Positions 1 through 7,153 are shown, counted from the stretch's first letter. The stretch is 19,341 nucleotides of DNA from Iamia sp038233335 (GCA_038233335.1 JBBSME010000053.1:1-19341), one strand, 5' to 3'. A program made the numbers and translations. The notes: generated by a model not told the origin, from the sequence alone.

Positions 1-142
1 CAGAGAACGCTCCGTCGTGGGCCCATTGCTTCTGTCCGTCGAACACGCCGACGGCGTCGACGATGGTGGCGTCGACCATGGCCTTGAGCCGGTACAAGCC
101 GGGCAGGTGGGTGGCCAGGTCGGCTTCGGAGACCTCGGTCAT
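1..142 (-). CDS. Partial DUF222 / 13E12-type protein (HNH endonuclease family), N-terminus only
   Basis: Only the first 47 codons lie in the window; the gene continues past the left edge. The ATG at 142-140 follows GAGGGG six bases upstream, a good ribosome binding site. The visible protein begins MTEVSEADLATHLPGL and ends with KQWAHDGAFS. A short helical start followed by 'W..DGA.S' is typical of DUF222 (13E12 repeat) proteins, which are abundant in actinobacteria and often carry a C-terminal HNH nuclease domain. Whether this copy has the nuclease domain cannot be seen. The 13E12 family is often repeated and mobile within genomes, and a decayed gene lies just upstream. The family call rests on a short stretch and my memory of the motif. 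Confidence 0.6.
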   Translation of the reverse strand, partial: MTEVSEADLATHLPGLYRLKAMVDATIVDAVGVFDGQKQWAHDGAFS

Positions 143-226
143 TTGACACCCCTCAAAGCCAGGTTCCGCAAGGAAATCCGGGATCCTTGTCGGTCGTCAG
201 AGGCCCCTGGGCCGGCCCGCCGAGCC

Positions 227-518
227 TCAGGTGCGCTCGGCACCGAGCGACTTGATCAGGCGGTCGAGGTCGCCGGTGGGGTCCTCGAGGAGGGGGCGGA
301 CCTCGGTGATCGACGGGCGGGGTCACCGCCACAGCGTCGAAGTCGTAGATGGCGGTCACGAAGGCGGCGATCGCCTCGGAGGGGGCGAACAGGGTGCGGG
401 TGCCGTCGGGGGCGGCCCACATGACGTCGGCCATCGGGCCGATCGGGGAGCGGGCCCACTGACCCACCACCACCCGGTCCCCGGAGGTGAAGCCGCAGGC
501 GGCGATGATCCCCTCCAT
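227..518 (-). pseudogene. Conserved actinobacterial hypothetical protein, internally deleted and frameshifted
   Basis: Reading from an ATG at 518-516 gives an N-terminus with GDRVVVGQWARSPIGPMADV, then an 'AAPDGTRTLFAP' and 'FVTAIYDFDAVAV' segment. This resembles the start of a conserved actinobacterial protein of roughly 200 residues known to me only as hypothetical. After about 66 residues the frame turns into arginine/proline-rich nonsense. Moving by one base near 315-322 gives instead RPSITEVRPLLEDPTG and a short tail ending in ERT at a TGA (229-227), which resembles that family's own C-terminus. The middle third to half seems lost, with the frame broken at the joint. The 292-base span is not a multiple of three. 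No strong ribosome binding site precedes the ATG. A sequencing error could explain the frame change but not the missing middle. Confidence 0.6.
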
Positions 519-593
519 CCGGTGGCGTATCCCCTGATCCTGGCAGCGAGATGCTCTGACCAGGGGCATCGCGGGCGCATGTCACATGCTCGG

Positions 594-599
594 TACACT
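594..599 (+). promoter_or_regulatory. Candidate -10 element TACACT for the radical SAM operon
   Basis: TACACT fits the actinobacterial TANNNT -10 pattern and lies 5 bases before the GTG at 605 and 11 before the ATG at 611. Transcription would begin at or near the GTG, giving a leaderless or nearly leaderless mRNA. No clear Shine-Dalgarno precedes either start and no convincing -35 is visible. Confidence 0.4.
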
Positions 600-604
600 C
601 GCCA

Positions 605-2635
605 GTGATCATGTCGTCTGTCTGGCCGCGCCTCGAGCCGATCCTGCCCCGCGTCGCCAAGCCGGCGCGCTACATCGGCGGCGAGGACGGGGCCCAGACC
701 CCCGAGCACCACCCGGCCAAGGTGGCCTGGTTGCTCGGCTACCCCGACACCTACGAGATCGGCTTGCCCAACCAGGGCCTCCAGATCCTCTACGAGATCC
801 TCAACGAGCGCGCCGATGCGGTGGCGGAGCGGACCTACGCTCCCTGGTCCGACCTGGAGGCGGAGCTGCGGGCCCACGACGTCCCCCTCTTCTCGGTCGA
901 CACCCACCGCCCCGCGTCGGACTTCGACATCCTGGCCTTCAACATCTCCGCCGAGCTGACCTACACCAACGTCCTGGCCATGGTCGACCTGGCCGGGGCC
1001 CCGGTCCGGTCCGCTGACCGTTGCGTCGACGACCTGTTCATCGGGGCCGGCGGCCACTGCACCTACAACCCCGAGCCCATCGCCGCCTTCCTCGACTTCG
1101 TGGTCCTGGGCGACGGTGAGGAGGCGGTGGGTGAGATCAGCGAGGCCCTGGCCGCATGGAAGGCCCGCCGGGCTGCGGGGGACGAGGTGACCCGCCTCGA
1201 CGCCCTAGTGGCCCTGGCTGGCGTCACCGGCGTCTACGTCCCGGCCCTCTACGAGGCCGACCAGGACGCCGACGGCCGCCTGCTGGGCACTCGCTCGGTC
1301 CACCCGGCCGCGCCCGACGAGGTCGAGAAGCGCACCATCACCGACCTGGGCGAGTGGCCCTACCCCAAGAACCAGCTGGTCCCCCTCACCGAGGTGGTCC
1401 ACGACCGGCTGAACGTCGAGGTCTTCCGCGGCTGCACCCGGGGCTGTCGCTTCTGCCAGGCGGGCATGATCACCCGCCCCGTGCGGGAGCGCCCGGCCGA
1501 CCAGGTCCGCACCATGGTGGCCGACGGCCTGCGTCGCACCGGCTACGACGAGGTGGCCCTCACCTCGCTGTCCACCGCCGACTTCAGCGGCATCGAGGCC
1601 GTGGTCGGGGGCATCGTCGATGGCGACGTCCCGTCCCGTCCCGACGACGACGGCGGGCAGGGCCCGGGCACCTCGCTCGACTGCGGCGGGGGCATGGGTG
1701 GCCTGGCCAGCGACATCAGCGTCTCGCTGCCGTCGCTGCGGGTCGACGCCTTCACCGTCGGCATCGCGGCCGAGATCCAGCGGGCCCGGCGCACCGGGCT
1801 CACCTTCGCCCCCGAGGGCGGCACCTGGCGGATGCGCCAGGTCATCAACAAGCTCATCAGCGAGGACGACCTCTTCGGCGCGGTGGAGTCGGCCTACTCG
1901 CAGGGCTGGCGCAGGATGAAGCTGTACTTCCTCATCGGGCTCCCGACCGAGACCGACGAGGACACCCTCGGCATCGCCACCCTGGCCCGCAAGGTCGTCG
2001 AGATCGGCCGCCGCCACCACAAGAACCCCTCGGTCACGATCTCGATCGGCGGCTTCGTGCCCAAGCCGTTCACGCCCTTCCAGTGGTTCGGGCAGAACAC
2101 CCGGGAGGAGCTGGCCCGCAAGGTCGGGCTCCTGCGCGACGAGCTGCGGCGCGACCGGGGCGTCGCCCTCAAGTGGCACGACCCCAAGGCCACCACCGTC
2201 GAGGGGATCATGTCCCGCGGCGACCGGCGGCTGGCCCCGGTGATCGAGGACGTGTGGCGCCACGGCGGCACGTTCCAGGAGTGGAGCGAGCACTTCGACC
2301 TCCAGCTCTGGCTCGACGCCCTCGATCGCAACGGCCTCACCGTTGAGGAGCTGGTCTACCGCCACCGCCTCGAGGACGAGGCCCTGCCCTGGGACCACCT
2401 CTCGGCCGGGCTCCACAAGGACTTCCTCTGGCAGGACTGGCGCGACGCCCTCGACGAGGTCGGCCTGGAGGACTGCCGTTGGACCCCCTGCTACGACTGC
2501 GGGGCCTGCACCGGTTACGGCATCGAGCACGTCGTGGCCAGCGCGGTGCCGCCGGCCGGGGGCAGCCAGGGCACCGGTCGACCGACGGCCGTCCCCGTCA
2601 CCCTGGGCTCCCGACCGATGGCGACGACGTCGTGA
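605..2635 (+). CDS. B12-binding-type radical SAM protein, TIGR03960 family
   Basis: A 676-residue protein of the TIGR03960 radical SAM family, whose substrate is unknown. The N-terminal part (about residues 30-200) looks like the cobalamin-binding-type fold that precedes many radical SAM domains (PDTYEIGLPNQGLQILYEIL, then FNISAELTYTN). The cluster-binding motif CTRGCRFC gives Cys277, Cys281 and Cys284. Strongly conserved stretches follow, such as TFAPEGGTWRMRQVINKL. The C-terminus carries four further cysteines (624, 629, 632, 635), which could hold a second metal site. An acidic/Gly-rich stretch at about 339-368 looks like a lineage-specific insertion. The start could be GTG 605 or ATG 611; the latter gives MSSVWPRLEP, close to the usual family start. 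The stop overlaps the next gene's GTG by four bases, so the two are probably translationally coupled. Placement before an RNase E/G gene and rplU-rpmA suggests, but does not prove, an RNA- or ribosome-related modification. Confidence 0.9.
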   Translation: MIMSSVWPRLEPILPRVAKPARYIGGEDGAQTPEHHPAKVAWLLGYPDTYEIGLPNQGLQILYEILNERADAVAERTYAPWSDLEAELRAHDVPLFSVDTHRPASDFDILAFNISAELTYTNVLAMVDLAGAPVRSADRCVDDLFIGAGGHCTYNPEPIAAFLDFVVLGDGEEAVGEISEALAAWKARRAAGDEVTRLDALVALAGVTGVYVPALYEADQDADGRLLGTRSVHPAAPDEVEKRTITDLGEWPYPKNQLVPLTEVVHDRLNVEVFRGCTRGCRFCQAGMITRPVRERPADQVRTMVADGLRRTGYDEVALTSLSTADFSGIEAVVGGIVDGDVPSRPDDDGGQGPGTSLDCGGGMGGLASDISVSLPSLRVDAFTVGIAAEIQRARRTGLTFAPEGGTWRMRQVINKLISEDDLFGAVESAYSQGWRRMKLYFLIGLPTETDEDTLGIATLARKVVEIGRRHHKNPSVTISIGGFVPKPFTPFQWFGQNTREELARKVGLLRDELRRDRGVALKWHDPKATTVEGIMSRGDRRLAPVIEDVWRHGGTFQEWSEHFDLQLWLDALDRNGLTVEELVYRHRLEDEALPWDHLSAGLHKDFLWQDWRDALDEVGLEDCRWTPCYDCGACTGYGIEHVVASAVPPAGGSQGTGRPTAVPVTLGSRPMATTS

Positions 2636-3399
2636 GCCGCATCCGGATCCGGTTCACCAAGCGGGGCAAGGTGCGTTTCACCAGCCACCGCGACGTAGCC
2701 CGGATCTGGGAGCGGACCCTGCGCCGCGTCGAGCTGCCGGTGGCCCGCAGCCAGGGCTTCTCGCCCCGGCCCAAGCTCCACTTCGGCTTGGCCCTGTCCA
2801 CCGGCCACGAGTCCGACGCCGAGTTCCTCGACGTCGACCTGGTCGACGGGGCGAGCGTCGACCTGGACACGCTTCCCGCTCGACTCACCGCGGCCCTGCC
2901 CGGCGGCCTCGCCGCCACCGCAGCAGCCGAGGTCGATCCGAGCGCCCCCTCGCTCCAACATGCCGTCACCAGCAGTCGCTGGGAGATCGAGGTCCTCGAC
3001 CTCGACCTGCCGACGCTGCAGGCGCGCGCCGAGGCCCTCCTCGCCGCACCTGAGCTGGTGATGGTCCGTCAGCGCAAGGGCAAGGACGTCACCGACGACG
3101 TCCGACCCCACCTGTTCACCCTCCAGCCCACCACCCCCCTCGACGGGGGCGCCCTGCTCGTTGCCGAGCTGGGCACCCTCGGCCGGGCCCTGCGCCCGAG
3201 CGAGCTCCTCACCCTGCTGGGAGAGGAGGCCCGCGAGGGCAAGGTGTGCCGGACCCACCAGTTCACAGAGCACGACGGCACCAGGTCTGAGCCCCTGGCC
3301 GCGCCGACGGACGGGCCCCCGCCTCGTGCGGCCGCGACCGCCGCGGCCCTGGCCGACCGCCCGTCACCTGCTCCGCACGCCGAGGCGCGTGCGTCTTGA
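2632..3399 (+). CDS. DUF2344 / TIGR03936 protein, partner of the radical SAM protein
   Basis: 255 residues from a GTG at 2632 that overlaps the preceding TGA (GTGA). This start was chosen because the protein then begins VSRIRIRFTKRGKVRFTSHRD, the typical DUF2344 opening. QGFSPRPKLHFGLALSTGHE is the other hallmark segment. The family nearly always lies beside, or is fused to, TIGR03960 radical SAM proteins, so the two probably act on the same substrate; the biochemical role is unknown. Residues 1 to about 215 form the domain. The last 35 or so residues are rich in alanine and proline and look disordered. It is followed 15 bases later by the RNase E/G gene and is probably in the same transcript. 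Confidence 0.88.
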   Translation: MSRIRIRFTKRGKVRFTSHRDVARIWERTLRRVELPVARSQGFSPRPKLHFGLALSTGHESDAEFLDVDLVDGASVDLDTLPARLTAALPGGLAATAAAEVDPSAPSLQHAVTSSRWEIEVLDLDLPTLQARAEALLAAPELVMVRQRKGKDVTDDVRPHLFTLQPTTPLDGGALLVAELGTLGRALRPSELLTLLGEEAREGKVCRTHQFTEHDGTRSEPLAAPTDGPPPRAAATAAALADRPSPAPHAEARAS

Positions 3400-3414
3400 G
3401 AAGGGATCTCCCCC

Positions 3415-5355
3415 ATGTCCGAAGCCGATCAGGCCGGGAGCGGCACCTCTGCCGCCCCCTCCGACACCTCCGCACCATCTGAGCCTCGCGGCTCCTCCCG
3501 CGACGCGTCCCGCCGCCCCAAGGGCGTGAGCGAGCGATCATCCGACGGCGACGCCTCCGGCGCGCCACCGCCCGGACCTCGACCCAAGATCGGTGACACC
3601 CGACCCGCCCCCCCGGGGAGCGGTGACGGTGGCGGATCCGACAGCAGCGATCGTGGGGGCGGTGACCAGTCCAAGTCCGGCGACGGCTCGGGCTCGTCCG
3701 GCCGACGACGTCGACGGGGTGGCCGTGGCGGCCGTGGCCGCGGTGGCGGTGGCGGCCAGGGCGGCGGCGACCAGGGTGGTTCCGATGGTGGCGGCGGGAA
3801 CCAGGGTCGTGCCGACAAGGGCGGCTCCGGGAAGGGTGGCTCCGACGACGGCGGCGGTGGTCGCGACCAGGGCGGCGGCCGCAACCGTGGTCGGGGCGGT
3901 CAGGGGAAGGGTCGCGGCGGTGGCCAAGGCGGCGGGAAGGGCAAGGGCCGGGGCGGCCAGGGCCGCGAGGGCTCCTCGGTCACACCGGTCACCGCAGTCA
4001 CCGACGCCACCCCCCTCGAGCTCGACGACGAGGTCATGGAGCAGCGGAGGGGCCGAGAGCGCAAGGGCAAGGCGGTGGGCCGCTACCTGATGGCGGTCCA
4101 CGTCCAGCCCGAAGCCACCCAGATCGCCATCCTCGAGGGGCGCTCGCTCATCGAGTGCCAGGTCTCGCGACCGGCCGACGACGTCGCCCAGATCCACGGC
4201 AACGTGTACCTGGGCAAGATCCAGAACGTCCTCCCGGGCATGGAGGCCGCCTTCGTCGACATCAGCACGCCCAAGAACGCAGTGCTGTACCGCAGCGATG
4301 CCCGCTTCGCCGACAACGCCGAGAAGTCGACCAAGGGCAACCCCAAGATCGAGCAGATGCTCAAGGCCCGCCAGACCATCCTCTGCCAGGTCACCAAGAA
4401 CCCCATCGCCCACAAGGGCGCCCGGCTCACCCAGGAGGTGTCGCTCCCCGGTCGGTTCGTGGTCCTCGTCCCCAACAGCACCACCTACGGCATCTCCAAG
4501 CGGCTCCCCGACGACGAGCGCAAGCGCCTACGCGACATCCTCGACAAGGTGCGTCCCGAGGGCCACGGCCTCATCGTCCGCACCGCGGCCGAGGGGGTCA
4601 CCGCCGAGGAGATCGAGCGCGACGTCGAACTGCTGGCCGATCGCTGGGAGAAGATCCACGCCCTGGCCAAGAGGTCGAAGGACCGGGGCGCGGCCCTGCT
4701 GTACCGCGAACCGGACATGGCCGTCCGCGTCATCCGGGAGGAGCTGACCAACGACTTCCGCAAGGTCGTCATCGACGACCGGGCTCTGTTCGAGGAGGTG
4801 CGGGACTACGTCCGCAGCATCGACCCGGGCATGGCCGAACGGGTCGAGCACTACGACCCGGACAGCGAGCGACTGCCTCTGTTCGAGAAGCACCACATCC
4901 ACGAGCAGATCCACAAGGCCCTCGATCGCAAGGTGTGGCTGCCCTCGGGAGGGTCGCTCATCATCGAGCACACCGAGGCCCTCACCGTGATCGACGTGAA
5001 CACGGGCAAGAACGTGGGCAAGTCGAGCCTCGAGCAGACGGTGTTCGACAACAACCTGGAGGCGGCCGAGGAGGTCGCCCGCCAGCTCCGACTCCGCGAC
5101 ATCGGCGGCATCATCGTGATCGACTTCGTCGACATGGAGGTGGCCAAGAACCGCGACGCGGTGATCTCGACGTTCCGCGAGGCGCTGTCGCGAGACAAGA
5201 CCCGCAACCAGGTCTTCGACATCTCCGAGCTGGGCCTGGTCGAGATGACCCGGAAGCGCATCGGCGAGGGCCTCCTGGAGTCCTATGCGGGAGCGTGCCC
5301 CTCGTGCGAGGGCCGGGGCCTGGTCTTCGACCCCGCGCTCTACCCCGGCGACTGA
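3415..5355 (+). CDS. rne: Ribonuclease E/G (Rne/Rng family) with an N-terminal Gly/Arg-rich disordered tail
   Basis: A 646-residue endoribonuclease of the RNase E/G family, which cleaves single-stranded RNA in mRNA turnover and rRNA/tRNA maturation. The start follows GAAGGGA eight bases upstream. Residues 1-210 are low-complexity, first Ser/Pro-rich and then (about 95-200) packed with Gly, Arg, Lys and Gln. The catalytic part begins near residue 225. The S1 RNA-binding domain starts near GNVYLGKI (262). The Mg-binding aspartates are Asp527 in VIDVNTG and Asp570 in VIDFVDM. The Zn-link motif CPSC is at 628-631. The spacings of 43 and 58 residues equal those between D303, D346 and C404 of E. 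coli RNase E. The protein ends soon after the Zn-link, so it lacks the long C-terminal degradosome scaffold of E. coli; any scaffold or RNA-tethering role would fall to the N-terminal tail. It sits upstream of rplU-rpmA, as in many actinobacteria. Confidence 0.95.
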   Translation: MSEADQAGSGTSAAPSDTSAPSEPRGSSRDASRRPKGVSERSSDGDASGAPPPGPRPKIGDTRPAPPGSGDGGGSDSSDRGGGDQSKSGDGSGSSGRRRRRGGRGGRGRGGGGGQGGGDQGGSDGGGGNQGRADKGGSGKGGSDDGGGGRDQGGGRNRGRGGQGKGRGGGQGGGKGKGRGGQGREGSSVTPVTAVTDATPLELDDEVMEQRRGRERKGKAVGRYLMAVHVQPEATQIAILEGRSLIECQVSRPADDVAQIHGNVYLGKIQNVLPGMEAAFVDISTPKNAVLYRSDARFADNAEKSTKGNPKIEQMLKARQTILCQVTKNPIAHKGARLTQEVSLPGRFVVLVPNSTTYGISKRLPDDERKRLRDILDKVRPEGHGLIVRTAAEGVTAEEIERDVELLADRWEKIHALAKRSKDRGAALLYREPDMAVRVIREELTNDFRKVVIDDRALFEEVRDYVRSIDPGMAERVEHYDPDSERLPLFEKHHIHEQIHKALDRKVWLPSGGSLIIEHTEALTVIDVNTGKNVGKSSLEQTVFDNNLEAAEEVARQLRLRDIGGIIVIDFVDMEVAKNRDAVISTFREALSRDKTRNQVFDISELGLVEMTRKRIGEGLLESYAGACPSCEGRGLVFDPALYPGD

Positions 5356-5368
5356 CGCCCGCTTGCGG

Positions 5369-5398
5369 TTGGGACCGAACGCCCGGCCCCACTACTGT
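5369..5398 (+). promoter_or_regulatory. Candidate promoter for rplU-rpmA
   Basis: TTGGGA (5369-5374) and TACTGT (5393-5398) are 18 bases apart, an acceptable sigma-70-type pair lying just after the rne stop. Transcription would start near 5405, giving a 5' leader of about 50 bases before rplU. This would let the two ribosomal protein genes be expressed separately from the upstream RNase gene. Confidence 0.4.
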
Positions 5399-5404
5399 TG
5401 CCCG

Positions 5405-5420
5405 TCGGCCCTCGGGCCGA
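5405..5420 (+). promoter_or_regulatory. Short perfect hairpin in the rplU leader
   Basis: TCGGCCC-TC-GGGCCGA is a perfect inverted repeat that would sit at the very 5' end of an rplU transcript made from the candidate promoter. The formal loop is two bases, so a 5-bp stem with a 6-base loop is more realistic. Ribosomal protein leaders often hold autoregulatory structures, but I cannot match this one to a known L21 leader. It could also stabilise the 5' end or be chance in GC-rich DNA. Confidence 0.25.
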
Positions 5421-5453
5421 TGCAGACCTCTCACCGACGAGCCGAGACGAACG

Positions 5454-5762
5454 ATGGACGCAGTGATCAAGACCGGCGGCAAGCAGTACCGCGTGACCGA
5501 GGGGCAGCGCCTCGAGGTCGAGCTGCTCGGCCCGGTCGACACCGAGGTCGAGCTCACGCCCATCCTGCTGGTCGACGAGGGCGACATCGTGGCCGGAGCC
5601 GACGACCTGGCCAAGGCCACGGTCAAGGTCAAGGTGGTGGCGGAGGCCAAGGGGCCCAAGGTCACCGGGTTCACCTACAAGAACAAGACCAACCAGCGGA
5701 AGCGGTGGGGCCACCGCCAGCGCTACTCCACCGTCGAGATCACCGGCATCACGAAGGGCTGA
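5454..5762 (+). CDS. rplU: 50S ribosomal protein L21
   Basis: 102 residues, the usual L21 length. The opening MDAVIKTGGKQYRVTEGQRL and the C-terminal KNKTNQRKRWGHRQRYSTVE stretch are diagnostic; the basic tail binds 23S rRNA in the large subunit. The ATG at 5454 is preceded by only a weak purine run (GAGACGA). The 98-base gap to rne holds a candidate promoter and leader hairpin. rpmA follows after six bases, so the two form an operon. Confidence 0.97.
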   Translation: MDAVIKTGGKQYRVTEGQRLEVELLGPVDTEVELTPILLVDEGDIVAGADDLAKATVKVKVVAEAKGPKVTGFTYKNKTNQRKRWGHRQRYSTVEITGITKG

Positions 5763-5768
5763 TCGCAC

Positions 5769-6020
5769 ATGTCCAAGACCAAGGGCGGCGGTTCCACCCG
5801 GAACGGCCGCGACTCCCAATCTCAGCGCCTCGGCGTGAAGGCCTACGACGGCACCCTGGTGTCGGCCGGCTCGATCATCGTGCGCCAGCGCGGCACCCGC
5901 TTCCACCCCGGCGAGAACGTGGGCCGCGGCAACGACGACACGCTGTTCGCCACCACCACCGGCCGGGTCCGCTTCGGCCGACGCGGTGGCCGCAAGCTCG
6001 TCGACATCGTCTCGGATTAG
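5769..6020 (+). CDS. rpmA: 50S ribosomal protein L27
   Basis: 83 residues, the normal L27 length. The signature STRNGRDSQSQRLGVK and the segment with FHPGENVGRGNDDTLFAT are clear. The N-terminus starts MSKTKGGGS, where most L27 proteins read MAHKKGAGS; this arm reaches towards the peptidyl transferase centre. There is no Firmicutes-type cleaved N-terminal extension. The gene starts six bases after rplU. In many bacteria obgE follows directly, but here a 276-base repeat-rich gap and a convergent membrane-protein gene follow; obgE is about 9 kb further on. Confidence 0.97.
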   Translation: MSKTKGGGSTRNGRDSQSQRLGVKAYDGTLVSAGSIIVRQRGTRFHPGENVGRGNDDTLFATTTGRVRFGRRGGRKLVDIVSD

Positions 6021-6175
6021 TTTCGAGGTCACTCGCTTCGCTCCGTTCCCTCGAGCTTGGTCGTGCTCGCTGCGCTCGCCCGAGGGATCCCAGCGTCTGG
6101 TTTCGTTCTCGATGCGGAGCCTCTCGAACGAGCTGCTCGTGCTCGCTGCGCTCGCGCTGGGAGCCCCAGCGGGTG
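6021..6175. repeat. Two imperfect tandem units of about 76-80 bp downstream of rpmA
   Basis: The unit starting at 6021 and the one at 6101 both begin TTTCG. They share the identical 19-mer TCGTGCTCGCTGCGCTCGC at 6061-6079 and 6137-6155, and both end in CCCAGCG (6089-6095 and 6165-6171). Offsets are 80, 76 and 76 bases, so they look like a decayed duplication. The DNA is full of short CTCGCTNCGCTC palindromes. No plausible coding frame covers it; a 104-residue frame from 5986 only reads through the end of rpmA in another frame. It may be an extragenic palindromic repeat of this genome. Confidence 0.55.
6155..6171. terminator. Hairpin between rpmA and the convergent RDD gene (first)
   Basis: CGCTGGG-AGC-CCCAGCG is a perfect 7-bp stem with a 3-base loop, at the end of the second repeat unit. 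There is no U-tract on either strand, as is common for actinobacterial terminators. Termination of the rpmA transcript is a guess from its position. Confidence 0.4.
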
Positions 6176-6206
6176 ACGGCTCGTTCCTCGCCGACTCCCC
6201 GCTTCG

Positions 6207-6225
6207 TCTGGGGGAGACCCCCAGA
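6207..6225. terminator. Hairpin between rpmA and the convergent RDD gene (second)
   Basis: TCTGGGGG-AGA-CCCCCAGA is a perfect 8-bp stem with a 3-base loop in the gap between convergent genes. Either strand could use it as a U-tract-less terminator. Similar short G/C-run hairpins recur around 8297-8415, suggesting a genome-wide extragenic element. Confidence 0.5.
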
Positions 6226-6296
6226 CCCCCAGCGGCTGCGCCGGAACCACCGCCGAACGGGAGCTCGACGGGTGTCCCGGGTGTCATCCGCGGGGG

Positions 6297-7100
6297 CTAG
6301 GCGGCTACTGGGTCGAAGCGGCGTTGGTAGGCGGCGGCTACGGCGAGGAGGGGGGCGTCGACGGACCAGGTGCCGAGGGTGGACATGATCGCCGGGTCCA
6401 GGCCGGCGCGGCCCAGGACCCGCACGAGGATCTGGCTGCCCAGGCGGGTGCGGGTCTCGAGCGGCAGTGACCTCGAGCGCAGCAGGAACGAGCGGACCAG
6501 GCGGTAGTCGTCGGCCGTGAGCCGGCTGGTGTCGAGGTGGGCCGACCAGCTCTCCCACCCGGGCAGGGGTTGGAAGCGGCGGGGCACCGCGCCCTGGCCT
6601 CCGGCGCCGCGCTCGCGGATCACCACCGTGCCCGCCAGGTGGTCGCCCAGTCGGCGGAACCGACGGCTGCCGAGGGCCACGACGACGGCCACCACCCCGA
6701 GGGTCAGCAGGATCTCGACCAGCGCGACCAGGCCTCGGACGAGCGCGTGGCGCACTCGGATGGGTGCCCCCTCGATGGTCACGACCCGCAGCCCGAGGGC
6801 CATCTTCCCGGGGGAGCGGCCCTTGGTCGCCACCTCCCACCCGATCGGCCACACGATCAGCACGGCGAAGGTGCCGACGAGGATCAGCACGGCGCCGAGG
6901 ATCGCTGAGGTGTCGGAGTCCGCCCCCGTGACGCCGAGCAGGCCCCCGAGCAGCCCGGCCACCGCGAACAGGGCCCACAGCACGAAGACCATGATCACCA
7001 CATCGATCAGGATGGCGAGGAAGCGGCTGGCCAGCCCGGCCGCGTCGAGGTCGAGCTCGACGGCCTCGGGGGTGACGATCCGGAAGCCCTGGGCGGCCAA
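6297..7100 (-). CDS. RDD family membrane protein
   Basis: 267 residues. Family hallmarks are FRIVTPEAVELDLDAAGLAS followed by RFLAILIDVVI (Arg26, Asp33), then RSPGKMALGLRVV near 95-107 and RRFRRLGDHLAGTVVI near 146-161. Membrane segments fall at about 28-54, 66-87 and 119-144; residues 165-267 form a soluble, probably cytoplasmic tail. RDD proteins are mostly uncharacterised; some have been linked to ion transport. The start is TTG at 7100-7098, chosen because the protein then opens at the conserved segment and GGGGA lies five bases upstream. It is divergent from the SpoIIM-like gene with a 68-base gap. The same RDD/SpoIIM pair stands at Rv3695/Rv3694c in M. tuberculosis, as I recall. The soluble tail is longer than in minimal RDD proteins and I do not recognise it. 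Confidence 0.88.
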   Translation of the reverse strand: MAAQGFRIVTPEAVELDLDAAGLASRFLAILIDVVIMVFVLWALFAVAGLLGGLLGVTGADSDTSAILGAVLILVGTFAVLIVWPIGWEVATKGRSPGKMALGLRVVTIEGAPIRVRHALVRGLVALVEILLTLGVVAVVVALGSRRFRRLGDHLAGTVVIRERGAGGQGAVPRRFQPLPGWESWSAHLDTSRLTADDYRLVRSFLLRSRSLPLETRTRLGSQILVRVLGRAGLDPAIMSTLGTWSVDAPLLAVAAAYQRRFDPVAA

Positions 7101-7153
7101 TGCGATCCCCGGGAGTGAGCGGTCAGGTGCCGACGCGACCGCCGGTGGACCGG

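Noticed and set aside
153..226. Continuation of the pseudogene frame to 153 as a 138-codon intact gene
   Set aside because: The last third of that frame is Arg/Pro/Gly-rich and unlike protein, while the neighbouring frame gives the expected C-terminus.
1205..2530. Long minus-strand open frame opposite the radical SAM gene (441 codons)
   Set aside because: It is the antisense of a clear conserved gene; composition is repetitive (Val, Gly, Ala, Leu, Glu) with no motif. High GC makes stop codons rare.
3690..3965. Repeat array (CRISPR- or minisatellite-like) in the GGC/GGT-rich stretch
   Set aside because: The periodicity comes from Gly/Arg codons in the N-terminal tail of the RNase E/G gene; there are no fixed repeats with unique spacers.
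5986..6300. Possible small gene (104 codons) after rpmA
   Set aside because: Begins inside rpmA out of frame and runs through the duplicated repeat and hairpins; no ribosome binding site or conserved feature.
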